Origin: Treponema sp.
GTDB taxonomy: Bacteria > Spirochaetota > Spirochaetia > Treponematales > Breznakiellaceae
NCBI GenBank assembly: GCA_031255875.1
Contig: JAIRRR010000225.1
Span: 1 to 20,253 of the forward strand
Length of the DNA: 20,253 nt
Direction: 5' to 3'
This document shows, piece after piece, positions 1 to 7,143 of the stretch. Made by a program: the position numbers and the translations under genes. Each line of letters opens with the position of its first letter. Within the stretch, counting starts at the first letter, position 1. The notes under the pieces were generated by a model. It was not told where the DNA came from and searched no databases. It saw nothing but the letters and a program-made list of their open reading frames with translations.

Positions 1-28
1 TATGCGGAGTTTTCTAAACCGGGAAGCG

Positions 29-44
29 CTGCCCGGCAGGGCGG
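29..44 (+). other. GC-rich hairpin in the leader of the LoaP-like gene
   Basis: CTGCCC (29-34) can pair with GGGCGG (39-44) around a GGCA tetraloop, with one G-U pair. No T-run follows, so it does not look like an intrinsic terminator. LoaP proteins are known to act through an RNA hairpin in the leader of their target operon. Whether this short stem is such an element is a guess, and the window starts too close by to see the promoter. Confidence 0.25.
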
Positions 45-88
45 GCGTTGGCACAGGCGGGTGTTTTGTGCTAGGGTAGGGGGTATCA

Positions 89-628
89 ATGAAATATTAC
101 GCTATTCAGGTTAAGACCAGGGGCGAGGAAAAGTACATAAGGCTTTTCCGGGCGACTCACCCTGAATTCCGGGCGGAGATTTACTTTCCCCAGCGGAGGA
201 TCGACGAGCGGCGGGGCGGTGTTGTTTTCCCCAGGCAGACGGGTATTTTCCCGGGCTATATCTTTCTGGAACTGTCAAACGACGATTCTGTCCTGAGATA
301 CCACTGGAATTTCCGCAGGACCGACGGGTTCTTCCGCTTTTTGAAGTCAAACCGGAATATCCGCGCGCTTGAGGGCAGGGACCTGGAAACGGTGCTCCAC
401 TTTATCAAGCGGGTTGGGCCTGTGGCCGGGAAGTCGAAGGTTTATTTTAACGAAAATTCCCGGATAGTGGTGGTGGACGGGCCGCTCCTGGGGCTTGAGG
501 GGAAGATTGTAAAAGTCGATAAAAGAAAGGGCAGGGCGAGGATCAAGCTCGACATTTACGACGATTCGTTTTCCATTGATCTGGCGTTTGAAACTATCGA
601 GCCGGCCTCCGCGGCGGGGAAAGGCTGA
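89..628 (+). CDS. LoaP-like NusG paralogue (transcription antitermination factor)
   Basis: A 179-residue specialised NusG protein. Residues 1 to about 110 form the NGN domain that binds RNA polymerase; it opens with YYAIQVKTRGEEK and continues with YFPQRR and FPGYIFLEL, typical of the family. Residues about 125-150 (VVVDGPLLGLEGKIVKV) form the KOW domain. Core NusG normally sits beside secE and rplK. This copy instead heads a sugar-nucleotide gene pair, the usual setting of LoaP or RfaH-type proteins that let polymerase read through terminators in long polysaccharide operons. The ATG at 89 follows a purine-rich site (AGGGGG, 77-82). Assignment to LoaP rather than another NusG paralogue rests on context and general similarity. 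The next gene begins 24 bases after the stop, so co-transcription is likely. Confidence 0.82.
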   Translation: MKYYAIQVKTRGEEKYIRLFRATHPEFRAEIYFPQRRIDERRGGVVFPRQTGIFPGYIFLELSNDDSVLRYHWNFRRTDGFFRFLKSNRNIRALEGRDLETVLHFIKRVGPVAGKSKVYFNENSRIVVVDGPLLGLEGKIVKVDKRKGRARIKLDIYDDSFSIDLAFETIEPASAAGKG

Positions 629-652
629 TCCCGGCCGGCCCGGGGGAAAGGC

Positions 653-2182
653 ATGACCATACCGAAATCAGGGCGTCTTTATATTATCGGGGCCGGGTTC
701 GCCGGGCAGACCCTTGCCGGGGAAATCAAAAACAAGGGCATATTCGGGAAAGTGGTCGCCTTTCTGGACGACGACGCGCAAAAGATAGGCCGCCGCATGG
801 ACGGCGTCCCGGTGCTTGGCCCTATCCGCGACGTGGCCCAGCTTCTGCGGATGAACCCTGCGGACGAGGCGGTTATCGCGATACCCAGCGCGAGCCGGGA
901 ATACCTTGCGGAACTGTACGCCGTCCTGAAAAAAGCGGGTTTCGAGCGGATCCGCATCCTGCCGGGCATCTCGCAGATCACCGAAGGCGACCCCCACCTT
1001 ATCCAGACCCGCTCTATCGATCCCCAGGACCTTTTGGGGCGCACGCCGGTGTCGGTGAATTTGAGGCAGAGTCTTTCCTACCTGCGGGGGAAGCGCGTCC
1101 TGGTAACCGGCGCGGGCGGTTCTATCGGCAGCGAGCTTTGCAGGCAGCTCCTTTCCGGGGGCGCTTCCCGGCTCTACCTTTTCGGGCACGGGGAAAATTC
1201 GATTTACCTGATCGACCGCGAGCTCCGCCTGTTGCAGGAAGAGGGGGTGGGGGAGAAGGCTACCCTGGTGCCGGTTGTCGGGGACCTGAAAGACGCCGAC
1301 TATATCGGCTATATTACCGGGAAGCTCAAGGCCGACGTGATCTTCCACACGGCCGCCTACAAGCATGTCCCCATGACGGAGGAGAACCCGGTCGCCGCGA
1401 TCGAGAACAACTTCTTCGGCACCGTGAACCTGGTGGACGCGGCGGCGAAGCACCGGGTAAGGCGTTTCGTGCTTATTACCACCGACAAGGCCGTGGAGCC
1501 GGTGTCGGTCTACGGGGCTTCCAAGTATCTATGCGAGCGGGCGGTCATCGAGGCGGCGTCCCGGCAGGCCGCGCGGCAGGTCAACTTTATGGCGGTACGT
1601 TTCGGCAATGTGCTGGGATCGCGGGGGTCTATCGTGCCGCTTTTCCAGAAGCAGATTGAAAAGGGCGGGCCTGTGACCATTACCTCGCCGGAAATGAGGC
1701 GCTGGTTTATGACCATACCCGAGGCCTGCTCCCTGGTGCTCAAGGCGGGGGGCGTCGGGGCCAACGGCAACCTCTACCTCCTTGACATGGGGGAATCGGT
1801 GCGCATCAAGGACATCGCGGAACAGATGATCCGTTTCTACGGCTTTGAGCCGGAAAAAGAGATAAGAATCGAATACATCGGGCTAAGGCCCGGCGAGCGG
1901 CTTGACGAGCGGCTCTGGGCGGATGACGAAAGGCCGGTTAAGACCGAGTACAGCCGGATCCTGCGGATAGAGCGGGAGGGCCCCCCGGCGCTTGACCTGG
2001 AGGCCCTGACGGAAAAGCTGCGCCCTGTCTGCCGCTTTGATCCGGGGGCCCCGGAAAAATACCGGGACAGCGATCTGTTGCGCGGGATTCTCAGGGAAGC
2101 TATCCCCAGCCTTGCCGCGCCCGCGCCGGGCGCGCCGGCAAAACAGGTTTCCGGGGCGAGGGCGGCCCCTCCCCATGCCTGA
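653..2182 (+). CDS. Soluble FlaA1/CapD-type NDP-sugar 4,6-dehydratase
   Basis: A 509-residue protein of the polysaccharide-biosynthesis CapD/FlaA1 family, which converts UDP-GlcNAc-type substrates to 4-keto-6-deoxy sugars. Residues 8-130 are a first Rossmann-like domain (YIIGAGFAG, then FLDDD). Residues 147-430 are the extended SDR catalytic domain: the NAD-binding TGAGGSIG at 152-159, the T277-D278-K279 triad, and Y287-G-A-S-K291 as a canonical YxxxK. HTAAYKHVPM and the FGNVLGSRGS region are also typical. Membrane-bound relatives (WbpM, PglF) begin with about four transmembrane helices; these are absent here, and the start is supported by GGGAAAGG just before the ATG. The last 40 or so residues are Ala/Pro-rich. 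The downstream aminotransferase start overlaps this stop, so the two are translationally coupled. The exact sugar substrate is unknown. Confidence 0.88.
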   Translation: MTIPKSGRLYIIGAGFAGQTLAGEIKNKGIFGKVVAFLDDDAQKIGRRMDGVPVLGPIRDVAQLLRMNPADEAVIAIPSASREYLAELYAVLKKAGFERIRILPGISQITEGDPHLIQTRSIDPQDLLGRTPVSVNLRQSLSYLRGKRVLVTGAGGSIGSELCRQLLSGGASRLYLFGHGENSIYLIDRELRLLQEEGVGEKATLVPVVGDLKDADYIGYITGKLKADVIFHTAAYKHVPMTEENPVAAIENNFFGTVNLVDAAAKHRVRRFVLITTDKAVEPVSVYGASKYLCERAVIEAASRQAARQVNFMAVRFGNVLGSRGSIVPLFQKQIEKGGPVTITSPEMRRWFMTIPEACSLVLKAGGVGANGNLYLLDMGESVRIKDIAEQMIRFYGFEPEKEIRIEYIGLRPGERLDERLWADDERPVKTEYSRILRIEREGPPALDLEALTEKLRPVCRFDPGAPEKYRDSDLLRGILREAIPSLAAPAPGAPAKQVSGARAAPPHA

Positions 2183-3380
2183 CGCCAACATCCCCTTCGC
2201 CCTTCCGTTTATCGGGGACGAGGAAAAAGAGGCCGCGCTGCGGGCGCTGGGTTCCGGGTGGCTGACCACGGGGAAGGAGGCGGCGGCCTTTGAAAGCGAA
2301 TTCGCCGCCTTCCTGGGAAGCCCCCCGGCGGCCCCGGTCCGGGCCTTCGCCGTCAACTCGGCTACGTCGGGCCTTCACCTTTCCCTTGAGGCCTGCGGGG
2401 CCGGGCCGGGCGATACGGTGCTCCTCCCCTCCTTCACCTTCGCCTCGGACGCGGAGGTGGTCCGTTACCTGGGCGCGGATCCTGTTTTTATCGACATAGG
2501 GCCCGGGACCTTCCACCTTGATCTCGGGGCCCTGGAAGCCGCCCTGGACCGGCTTTCGCGGGGCCTCCCCGCCTATCCCGGCGGCCCTGCCGGCAGGCCG
2601 GCGGCGGTAATTCCGGTCCACTACGGCGGCCTCCCCTGCGGCATGGGCCCGGTGCTGGAACTGGCCCGGCATTACGGGGCGCGGGTTGTCGAGGACGCGG
2701 CCCATTCGTTCCCGTCCCTCCTCCCGGACGGGAATTTTGCCGGGACCCTGGGAGACGCGGGGGTGTTTTCGTTTTACGCCACAAAAACCATCACCACCGG
2801 CGAGGGGGGGATGGTGGTAACCAGGGACCCGGAGATCGCCGCGCGGGTCAAGGTGATGCGGCTGCACGGCATAGACCGCGACGTGTGGAACCGCTACACG
2901 GACCGCGGGGCGTCCTGGTACTACGAGGTGGTCGAGCCGGGTTACAAGTACAACCTTCCCGACATACTGGCCGCGATCGGCAGGGCCCAGCTGAAACGCG
3001 CCTGGGAACTCCTCGCCATGAGAAGGGCGATCGCCGCGCGGTACGACGAGGCTTTCCGGGACAGCCCCCGCGTCATCATCCCGCCCACCGGGGCCGCCGA
3101 CGCCCGGCACCTTTACCCGGTCAGGCTAAGGGGCGGGAGCCCGGCTATTGGCCGGGACGCCTTTATCGAGAGGCTGAAGGAGAAGGGGATCGGCGTGTCG
3201 GTGCACTTCATCCCCCTCCACATCATGCCCTATTATCAAAAGCGCTACGGGCTGGCGCCGGAACAGTTCCCCGAATCCCTCAGGGCCTTTAGGGAGCTTA
3301 TCTCCCTTCCCATCTGGCCGGGAATGACGGACAGCCAGGTTGAAAGGGTAATCGGCGCGGTGGGGAGTATTGGCGCCTGA
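2175..3380 (+). CDS. DegT/DnrJ/EryC1/StrS-family PLP sugar aminotransferase
   Basis: A 401-residue PLP enzyme expected to transfer an amino group, usually from glutamate, to a 4-keto (or 3-keto) sugar nucleotide. The start is the ATG at 2175, which overlaps the dehydratase stop by 8 bases and gives the family's usual opening (PFIGDEEKEAALRALGSGW, then LTTGK). An in-frame ATG at 2037 would add residues with no family similarity. Family landmarks: VIPVHYGG, the PLP-phosphate/ring region EDAAHSF, and the Schiff-base lysine K204 in YATKTITTGEGGM. The C-terminal part has the expected HLYPVRL and VHFIPLH stretches. The pairing with a 4,6-dehydratase points to a 4-amino-4,6-dideoxy sugar, as in PglF/PglE or FlaA1/PseC pathways. 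Later pathway enzymes are not in the window. Confidence 0.92.
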   Translation: MPDANIPFALPFIGDEEKEAALRALGSGWLTTGKEAAAFESEFAAFLGSPPAAPVRAFAVNSATSGLHLSLEACGAGPGDTVLLPSFTFASDAEVVRYLGADPVFIDIGPGTFHLDLGALEAALDRLSRGLPAYPGGPAGRPAAVIPVHYGGLPCGMGPVLELARHYGARVVEDAAHSFPSLLPDGNFAGTLGDAGVFSFYATKTITTGEGGMVVTRDPEIAARVKVMRLHGIDRDVWNRYTDRGASWYYEVVEPGYKYNLPDILAAIGRAQLKRAWELLAMRRAIAARYDEAFRDSPRVIIPPTGAADARHLYPVRLRGGSPAIGRDAFIERLKEKGIGVSVHFIPLHIMPYYQKRYGLAPEQFPESLRAFRELISLPIWPGMTDSQVERVIGAVGSIGA

Positions 3381-3638
3381 ACCCAGCCCGGGACGAAAGA
3401 GCGGAAGCCGAAATGCCGAAATATTGATCAAGCCCATGGTTTCTGAATATACTACGAAAAAGAGGCGGAAGGCGTTCCGGTACCCGGACACTATTCAAAT
3501 CGCGGTTCGTTGGGACCGGGCTGTAAAATGAGGCTGTAAAGCCGGGTAAAAGTTTCGTCCGGCCGGATCGCGATGCGGTATGGGTTATTTTAAGGCAATT
3601 TAACGGCAAACTTTAGGCTGAGGGACAGGCAGGCGGGA
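3381..3638 (+). other. Intergenic gap without a convincing gene
   Basis: These 258 bases separate the sugar genes from the hydroxylase trio. I see small GC-rich stems, for example CGGAA(3466-3470)/TTCCG(3475-3479) with a GGCG loop, and TCCGG/CCGGA immediately after it. None has a T-run, so no clear terminator can be called. Two copies of GGCTGTAAA lie close together near 3523-3540. No open frame here resembles a protein I know, and no promoter matches consensus well. The promoter of the hydroxylase genes probably lies here but I cannot place it. Confidence 0.5.
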
Positions 3639-5756
3639 GTGCAGGCAGCGGTGGACGACGCGGAGGAATTTGTTGACGACATTGAATTACCGGGCACCCT
3701 TTGCGGGGTAACCATCCGCTCCCCGGTCGCGCGGGGCCGCCTTGTCTCGATTGACTGCCCCGATCTGCCTGAAAACTGCACGCTTGTCCGCGCGCGGGAC
3801 ATTCCGGGCAAGAACTACCTGGAGGAGCTTAAAATCCCGGTTTTGGCGTCGTCCGCCCTGTCGTACATCGGCGAGCCTGTCGCCCTGCTCCTGGGGCCTG
3901 AGCGGCTGCTGGTAGAAAACCTGGCCTCGCGCTGCCGGGTCAACGCCGAGCCTGAAGATCCCCAGGGCGCTGCGGAAGATCAGCCCGGGGACAGCCGGGA
4001 CATCCGTATCGGGGAGCCGGACAGCGCCTTTCAGGAAGCGGCCCGCATTGTCGAGGGCGTCTACCGTACCGGCCCGCAGGAGCACTGGTGCTCCGAGCCG
4101 CCGGGGGCCCTGGCCGAATGGACGGGCAGCGGCGGTCAGGCCGGGGTCCGGGTCATTGCCGCCGCCCAGTGGCCTTTCCAGGTAAAGCGGGCCGTGGCGA
4201 AAACGCTGGGCATGGCGGTTGGCAGGGTAATGGTATCGCCGGCCCGTGTCGGCGTGCACCTGGACGGCAAGATCTGGTACCCCGCCCTCCTGTCCTGCCA
4301 CGCCGCGCTGGGGGCCTATATCACGAAGCATCCGGTCAAACTTATGCTCACGCGGCGGGAAGATTTCTTCTACAGCCCCAAGCGCACGCCCTCGGAAATA
4401 CGCATACGCAGCGCGGTCGGGGAAAAGGGCCGGCTTCTGGCGAACGAGATCACCGTCACGGCCGACATGGGCGCGTGCAAGGTTTTCGCGGACGAAACGC
4501 TGGACCAGTGCTGCCTGGGTTCCCTGGGGATATACAAACAGCAGTGCGTCAGAATAAACGGAAAGGCCGCCAGCACCAATATCCCGCCGACCGGGCCCTT
4601 TGCCGGCTTCGGCCTTGCCCAGGGTTTTTTTGCCATGGAAAGCCAGGCGGCCCTGATCGCCGATACCCTTAGGATCAACCCGGTGGAGTGGCGCAAGGAG
4701 AACATGCTCTCCCGGAAAAAAAGCCTGGCGATAGGCATTCCCTTTGACGAGGATATTTTCCCCGAAAAACTCCTTGACACCGTTGCCGCCATGGGGGACT
4801 ACCACCGCAAATGGGCGGCATACGAGACGCTCAGGGGCTACCGGCGTTCCCGGGGCGGGCCTGAGAAAAACGAGCCGCTCAGGGGCATCGGCATCGCGGT
4901 CGCCTACCAGGCCAGCGGTTTTTTGCACAGCGCGGTTGACAAGGGCGCCTATGCGGTGGAAATGACCCTGCACAAAGACGGCTCGCTGGAAATCGCGAAC
5001 AGCATGGTCTTTTCCAGCGGCGATTACGTTTCTATATGGAAGAATATCGTTTCGGAGATTCTGGCGCTGGACCCCGGGCATATCCGCGTCATCAGAGGCG
5101 GCACCGATACCGCCCCCGATTCAGGCCCGGCCTGCCTCTCCCGGGGTATCACGGTGGTAACGCAGCTGGTGGAGCTTGCCGCCGCCGCCATACGGAAACA
5201 GCGTTTCAGGGACCCGCTGCCTATTACGGTGCGCCGTTCCTGCAAATGCGCCTACGTGCCGCCGTGGGGGGCGGAAACCGGCAGGATTGACCGGAACGCC
5301 TTTTCCCACGCGGGATGGGGGGCCGCGGTTGTGGAGGTGGAGATCGATCCGGTGGAATATACCCCGAATATCCGGGGGGTCTGGATGAGCCTGGACGGCG
5401 GCAAGATACTTTCCCAGAGGCGGGCGTGGCGGTCCGCGCGTTTCTCGATCATACAGGCCCTGGGCTGGGCTTCCCGGGAAAGGCTCAGCTACGAGGAGGG
5501 CCGTATCCCGGACGGGCAGTTCCTGGCCTACGATCTTCCCAATCTGCGGGAAATACCGCCTATCCACATCGACTTTATCTTCAACGAAACCGCGTCCCCC
5601 AAGGGAATCGGCGATATCCCGTTCAACTGCGTCCCCGCCGCCTTTGCCCAGGCGGTTTCGCAGGCCGCGGACCATCACTTTGCGCAGCTTCCGGTTACGG
5701 CCAGGGATATATGGGACGCAGGCAAATTCGGGCGGCCGGGGGACGCCGTGCCATGA
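3639..5756 (+). CDS. Xanthine-dehydrogenase-family molybdopterin-binding subunit, divergent
   Basis: A 705-residue homologue of the large (XdhA/XdhD-like) subunit of molybdenum hydroxylases, which oxidise purines, aldehydes or N-heterocycles. Family landmarks: FVDDIELPGTL with TIRSPVA near the N-terminus, YIGEPVALL, QEHWCSEP (147-154), PVKLMLTRREDF, and LPVTARDIWDA at the end. Key motifs are altered: the usual GGxFGGK is GVHLDGK (205-211), FRGFG is FAGFG with A322 for Arg, the expected GQG stretch is SSGDYVS (459-465), and the catalytic GxGE is GIGD with D659 for Glu. The start is uncertain. GTG 3639 is used here; GTG 3651 has better spacing from GGGAG (3635-3639), and the frame opens only after a stop at 3591, so the N-terminus is short for the family. 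The stop overlaps the next gene by four bases (ATGA). Confidence 0.85.
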   Translation: MQAAVDDAEEFVDDIELPGTLCGVTIRSPVARGRLVSIDCPDLPENCTLVRARDIPGKNYLEELKIPVLASSALSYIGEPVALLLGPERLLVENLASRCRVNAEPEDPQGAAEDQPGDSRDIRIGEPDSAFQEAARIVEGVYRTGPQEHWCSEPPGALAEWTGSGGQAGVRVIAAAQWPFQVKRAVAKTLGMAVGRVMVSPARVGVHLDGKIWYPALLSCHAALGAYITKHPVKLMLTRREDFFYSPKRTPSEIRIRSAVGEKGRLLANEITVTADMGACKVFADETLDQCCLGSLGIYKQQCVRINGKAASTNIPPTGPFAGFGLAQGFFAMESQAALIADTLRINPVEWRKENMLSRKKSLAIGIPFDEDIFPEKLLDTVAAMGDYHRKWAAYETLRGYRRSRGGPEKNEPLRGIGIAVAYQASGFLHSAVDKGAYAVEMTLHKDGSLEIANSMVFSSGDYVSIWKNIVSEILALDPGHIRVIRGGTDTAPDSGPACLSRGITVVTQLVELAAAAIRKQRFRDPLPITVRRSCKCAYVPPWGAETGRIDRNAFSHAGWGAAVVEVEIDPVEYTPNIRGVWMSLDGGKILSQRRAWRSARFSIIQALGWASRERLSYEEGRIPDGQFLAYDLPNLREIPPIHIDFIFNETASPKGIGDIPFNCVPAAFAQAVSQAADHHFAQLPVTARDIWDAGKFGRPGDAVP

Positions 5757-6238
5757 TTATCAAATTCGTCCTGAACGGCGACGATGTTACCCTCCGCACC
5801 GACGCGGATACCCGGCTGATCGATATTCTGAGGAACAGCTTCAATTTGACAGGGGCGAAAATAGGCTGCCTTTCCGGGATCTGCGGGGCCTGTTTCGTGC
5901 TTTTTAACGGAAAAGCCGCGCCTTCCTGCATCATTCCCGCCTTCAAGCTCCAGGGCAGTGAGATCATCACCATCGAGGGCTTTGTCCAGTACAATGAATA
6001 CCAGGACATAGCGTCCGGCTTTGCCCAGGCCCGGGTGGAATTCTGCGGCTTTTGCGACACCGGGAGGATATTCGCCACGGAGGCGCTCCTGGAGAAAAAG
6101 CCCCGCCCCAGCAGGGAAGAAATACTCGAGGCCTTTTCCGGAATCAAATGCCGCTGCGCCGAGCCGGAAAGCCTTGTGTCGGGGGTCCTGGCCGCCGCGG
6201 AATTCAGGCAACGGAGGCTGTATGGCAGAGGCGCGTAA
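5753..6238 (+). CDS. [2Fe-2S] subunit of a xanthine-dehydrogenase-type complex
   Basis: A 161-residue electron-transfer subunit with two [2Fe-2S] clusters. The plant-ferredoxin-type cluster is ligated by C39, C44, C47 (GCLSGICGAC) and C59. The second, helical-domain cluster is ligated by C98, C101 (FCGFC) and C133, C135 (CRC). All eight ligands are present. Family members normally read QCGFCTPG and CRCTGY; here they read FCGFCDTG and CRCAEP, so the glutamine that usually contacts the pterin is a phenylalanine. The ATG at 5753 lies inside the stop of the Mo subunit (ATGA), and the frame runs 17 bases into the FAD subunit, so the three proteins are translationally coupled. An in-frame start at 5315 would only read through the Mo-subunit gene. 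Confidence 0.9.
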   Translation: MIIKFVLNGDDVTLRTDADTRLIDILRNSFNLTGAKIGCLSGICGACFVLFNGKAAPSCIIPAFKLQGSEIITIEGFVQYNEYQDIASGFAQARVEFCGFCDTGRIFATEALLEKKPRPSREEILEAFSGIKCRCAEPESLVSGVLAAAEFRQRRLYGRGA

Positions 6239-7127
6239 CGATACGGAAACAGCAAAACAGTTGTTCTACCCTGCCGCCTTGCAGGAGCTTTTTGCCGTCT
6301 GGGAGCGCTCCCCCGGCGCGTCCCTCTCCGCGGGGGCCACTTCCCTGTCTTTCCGCCGGGCGGGCGGCTATAAAATTTCCCTCCCGGAACAGATCATTTC
6401 CCTGGGCGGCCTGGACGAGCTGCAGCGATTCTCCCGTACCGAGCGCTACCTGGAAATAGGCGCTACGGTACGCCTTGACGAGATCGTCAGCATGGGGAAG
6501 ATGGTCCCGGACGTTTTTACGCGCGCCCTCAGCGCGGCCGGAAACCCCCAGATGCGGAACCTTGCCACCATAGGCGGGCATATCTGCTACCCTTTCAAGC
6601 AGCTTGACGCCGTCGCCCCGCTCATCGCGCTCGACGCCCGTTACGAGCTGAGGACCGCGTCTTCCTCTCGCTGGATACCGGCATTCCGTTTTTCCTCCGC
6701 CCCCGGCCTTCCGTCCATCAGCCCCGGGGAACTGCTCACCAGGATCAGGATTCCCCTGGATATATGGAACTATTCCGCCTACAAAAAATTCACCGATCCC
6801 TATACCGGGGACACTGCGGTCGGCTCCATGGTTGTTATCGCCCGCTGCCAGAAGAATATCCTTACCGATATACGGATAGTTTACGCCGGCCTGGCGGCGC
6901 TCCGGGACAGAAACAGCGAGTCGGTCCTTACCGGCAAACAGCTGCCCCTGACCGAGCGGGATCTGGCGTATTTTATGGGGCTCTGGGCCGATTATCTTTC
7001 GGCGGCCGGCCCCGCCCTGCCCCGGGAGGGCGATCCCGCCTCCGGGACGGCCGGGGGGCTGAACGCCCTGATGCGCGCCGAGATGCTCAATTTCATCGAA
7101 TCCTGCCTCCGCGATTTGGCGGAGTAG
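6222..7127 (+). CDS. FAD-binding subunit of a xanthine-dehydrogenase-type complex
   Basis: A 301-residue flavoprotein of the CoxM/XdhB family that passes electrons from the iron-sulphur subunit to NAD or another acceptor. FAD-binding landmarks: SAGATSL (36-42), corresponding to the usual AGGTDL loop, and RNLATIGGH (112-120), corresponding to the usual ATIGGN, followed by DAVAPLIALDA (129-139). The C-terminal domain reads AYKKFTDP then a small-residue stretch with DIRIVYAGLA, as in the family. The ATG at 6222 is preceded by a good site (GGAGG, 6213-6217) and overlaps the previous gene by 17 bases; a longer frame from 6021 is out of family. No cofactor-insertion gene (XdhC, MobA) accompanies the trio here. 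Confidence 0.87.
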   Translation: MAEARNDTETAKQLFYPAALQELFAVWERSPGASLSAGATSLSFRRAGGYKISLPEQIISLGGLDELQRFSRTERYLEIGATVRLDEIVSMGKMVPDVFTRALSAAGNPQMRNLATIGGHICYPFKQLDAVAPLIALDARYELRTASSSRWIPAFRFSSAPGLPSISPGELLTRIRIPLDIWNYSAYKKFTDPYTGDTAVGSMVVIARCQKNILTDIRIVYAGLAALRDRNSESVLTGKQLPLTERDLAYFMGLWADYLSAAGPALPREGDPASGTAGGLNALMRAEMLNFIESCLRDLAE

Positions 7128-7143
7128 CCGGGCCGGGGGCGGT

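Noticed and set aside
2037..2174. In-frame upstream start for the aminotransferase
   Set aside because: The extra 46 residues are basic and Pro-rich with no family similarity, and lie inside the dehydratase gene; ATG 2175 gives the conserved N-terminus and a coupled overlap.
2100..3110. Long open frames antisense to the aminotransferase
   Set aside because: GC-rich genes leave long antisense frames; the translation is Gly/Arg/Pro-rich with no recognisable motif, whereas the plus strand encodes a full aminotransferase.
3298..3609. Minus-strand frame covering the 3381-3638 gap
   Set aside because: It overlaps the end of the aminotransferase gene, has no ribosome site I can see and no recognisable protein features.
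3687..5081. 464-residue minus-strand frame across the Mo subunit
   Set aside because: Shadow of the real gene; no domain recognisable.
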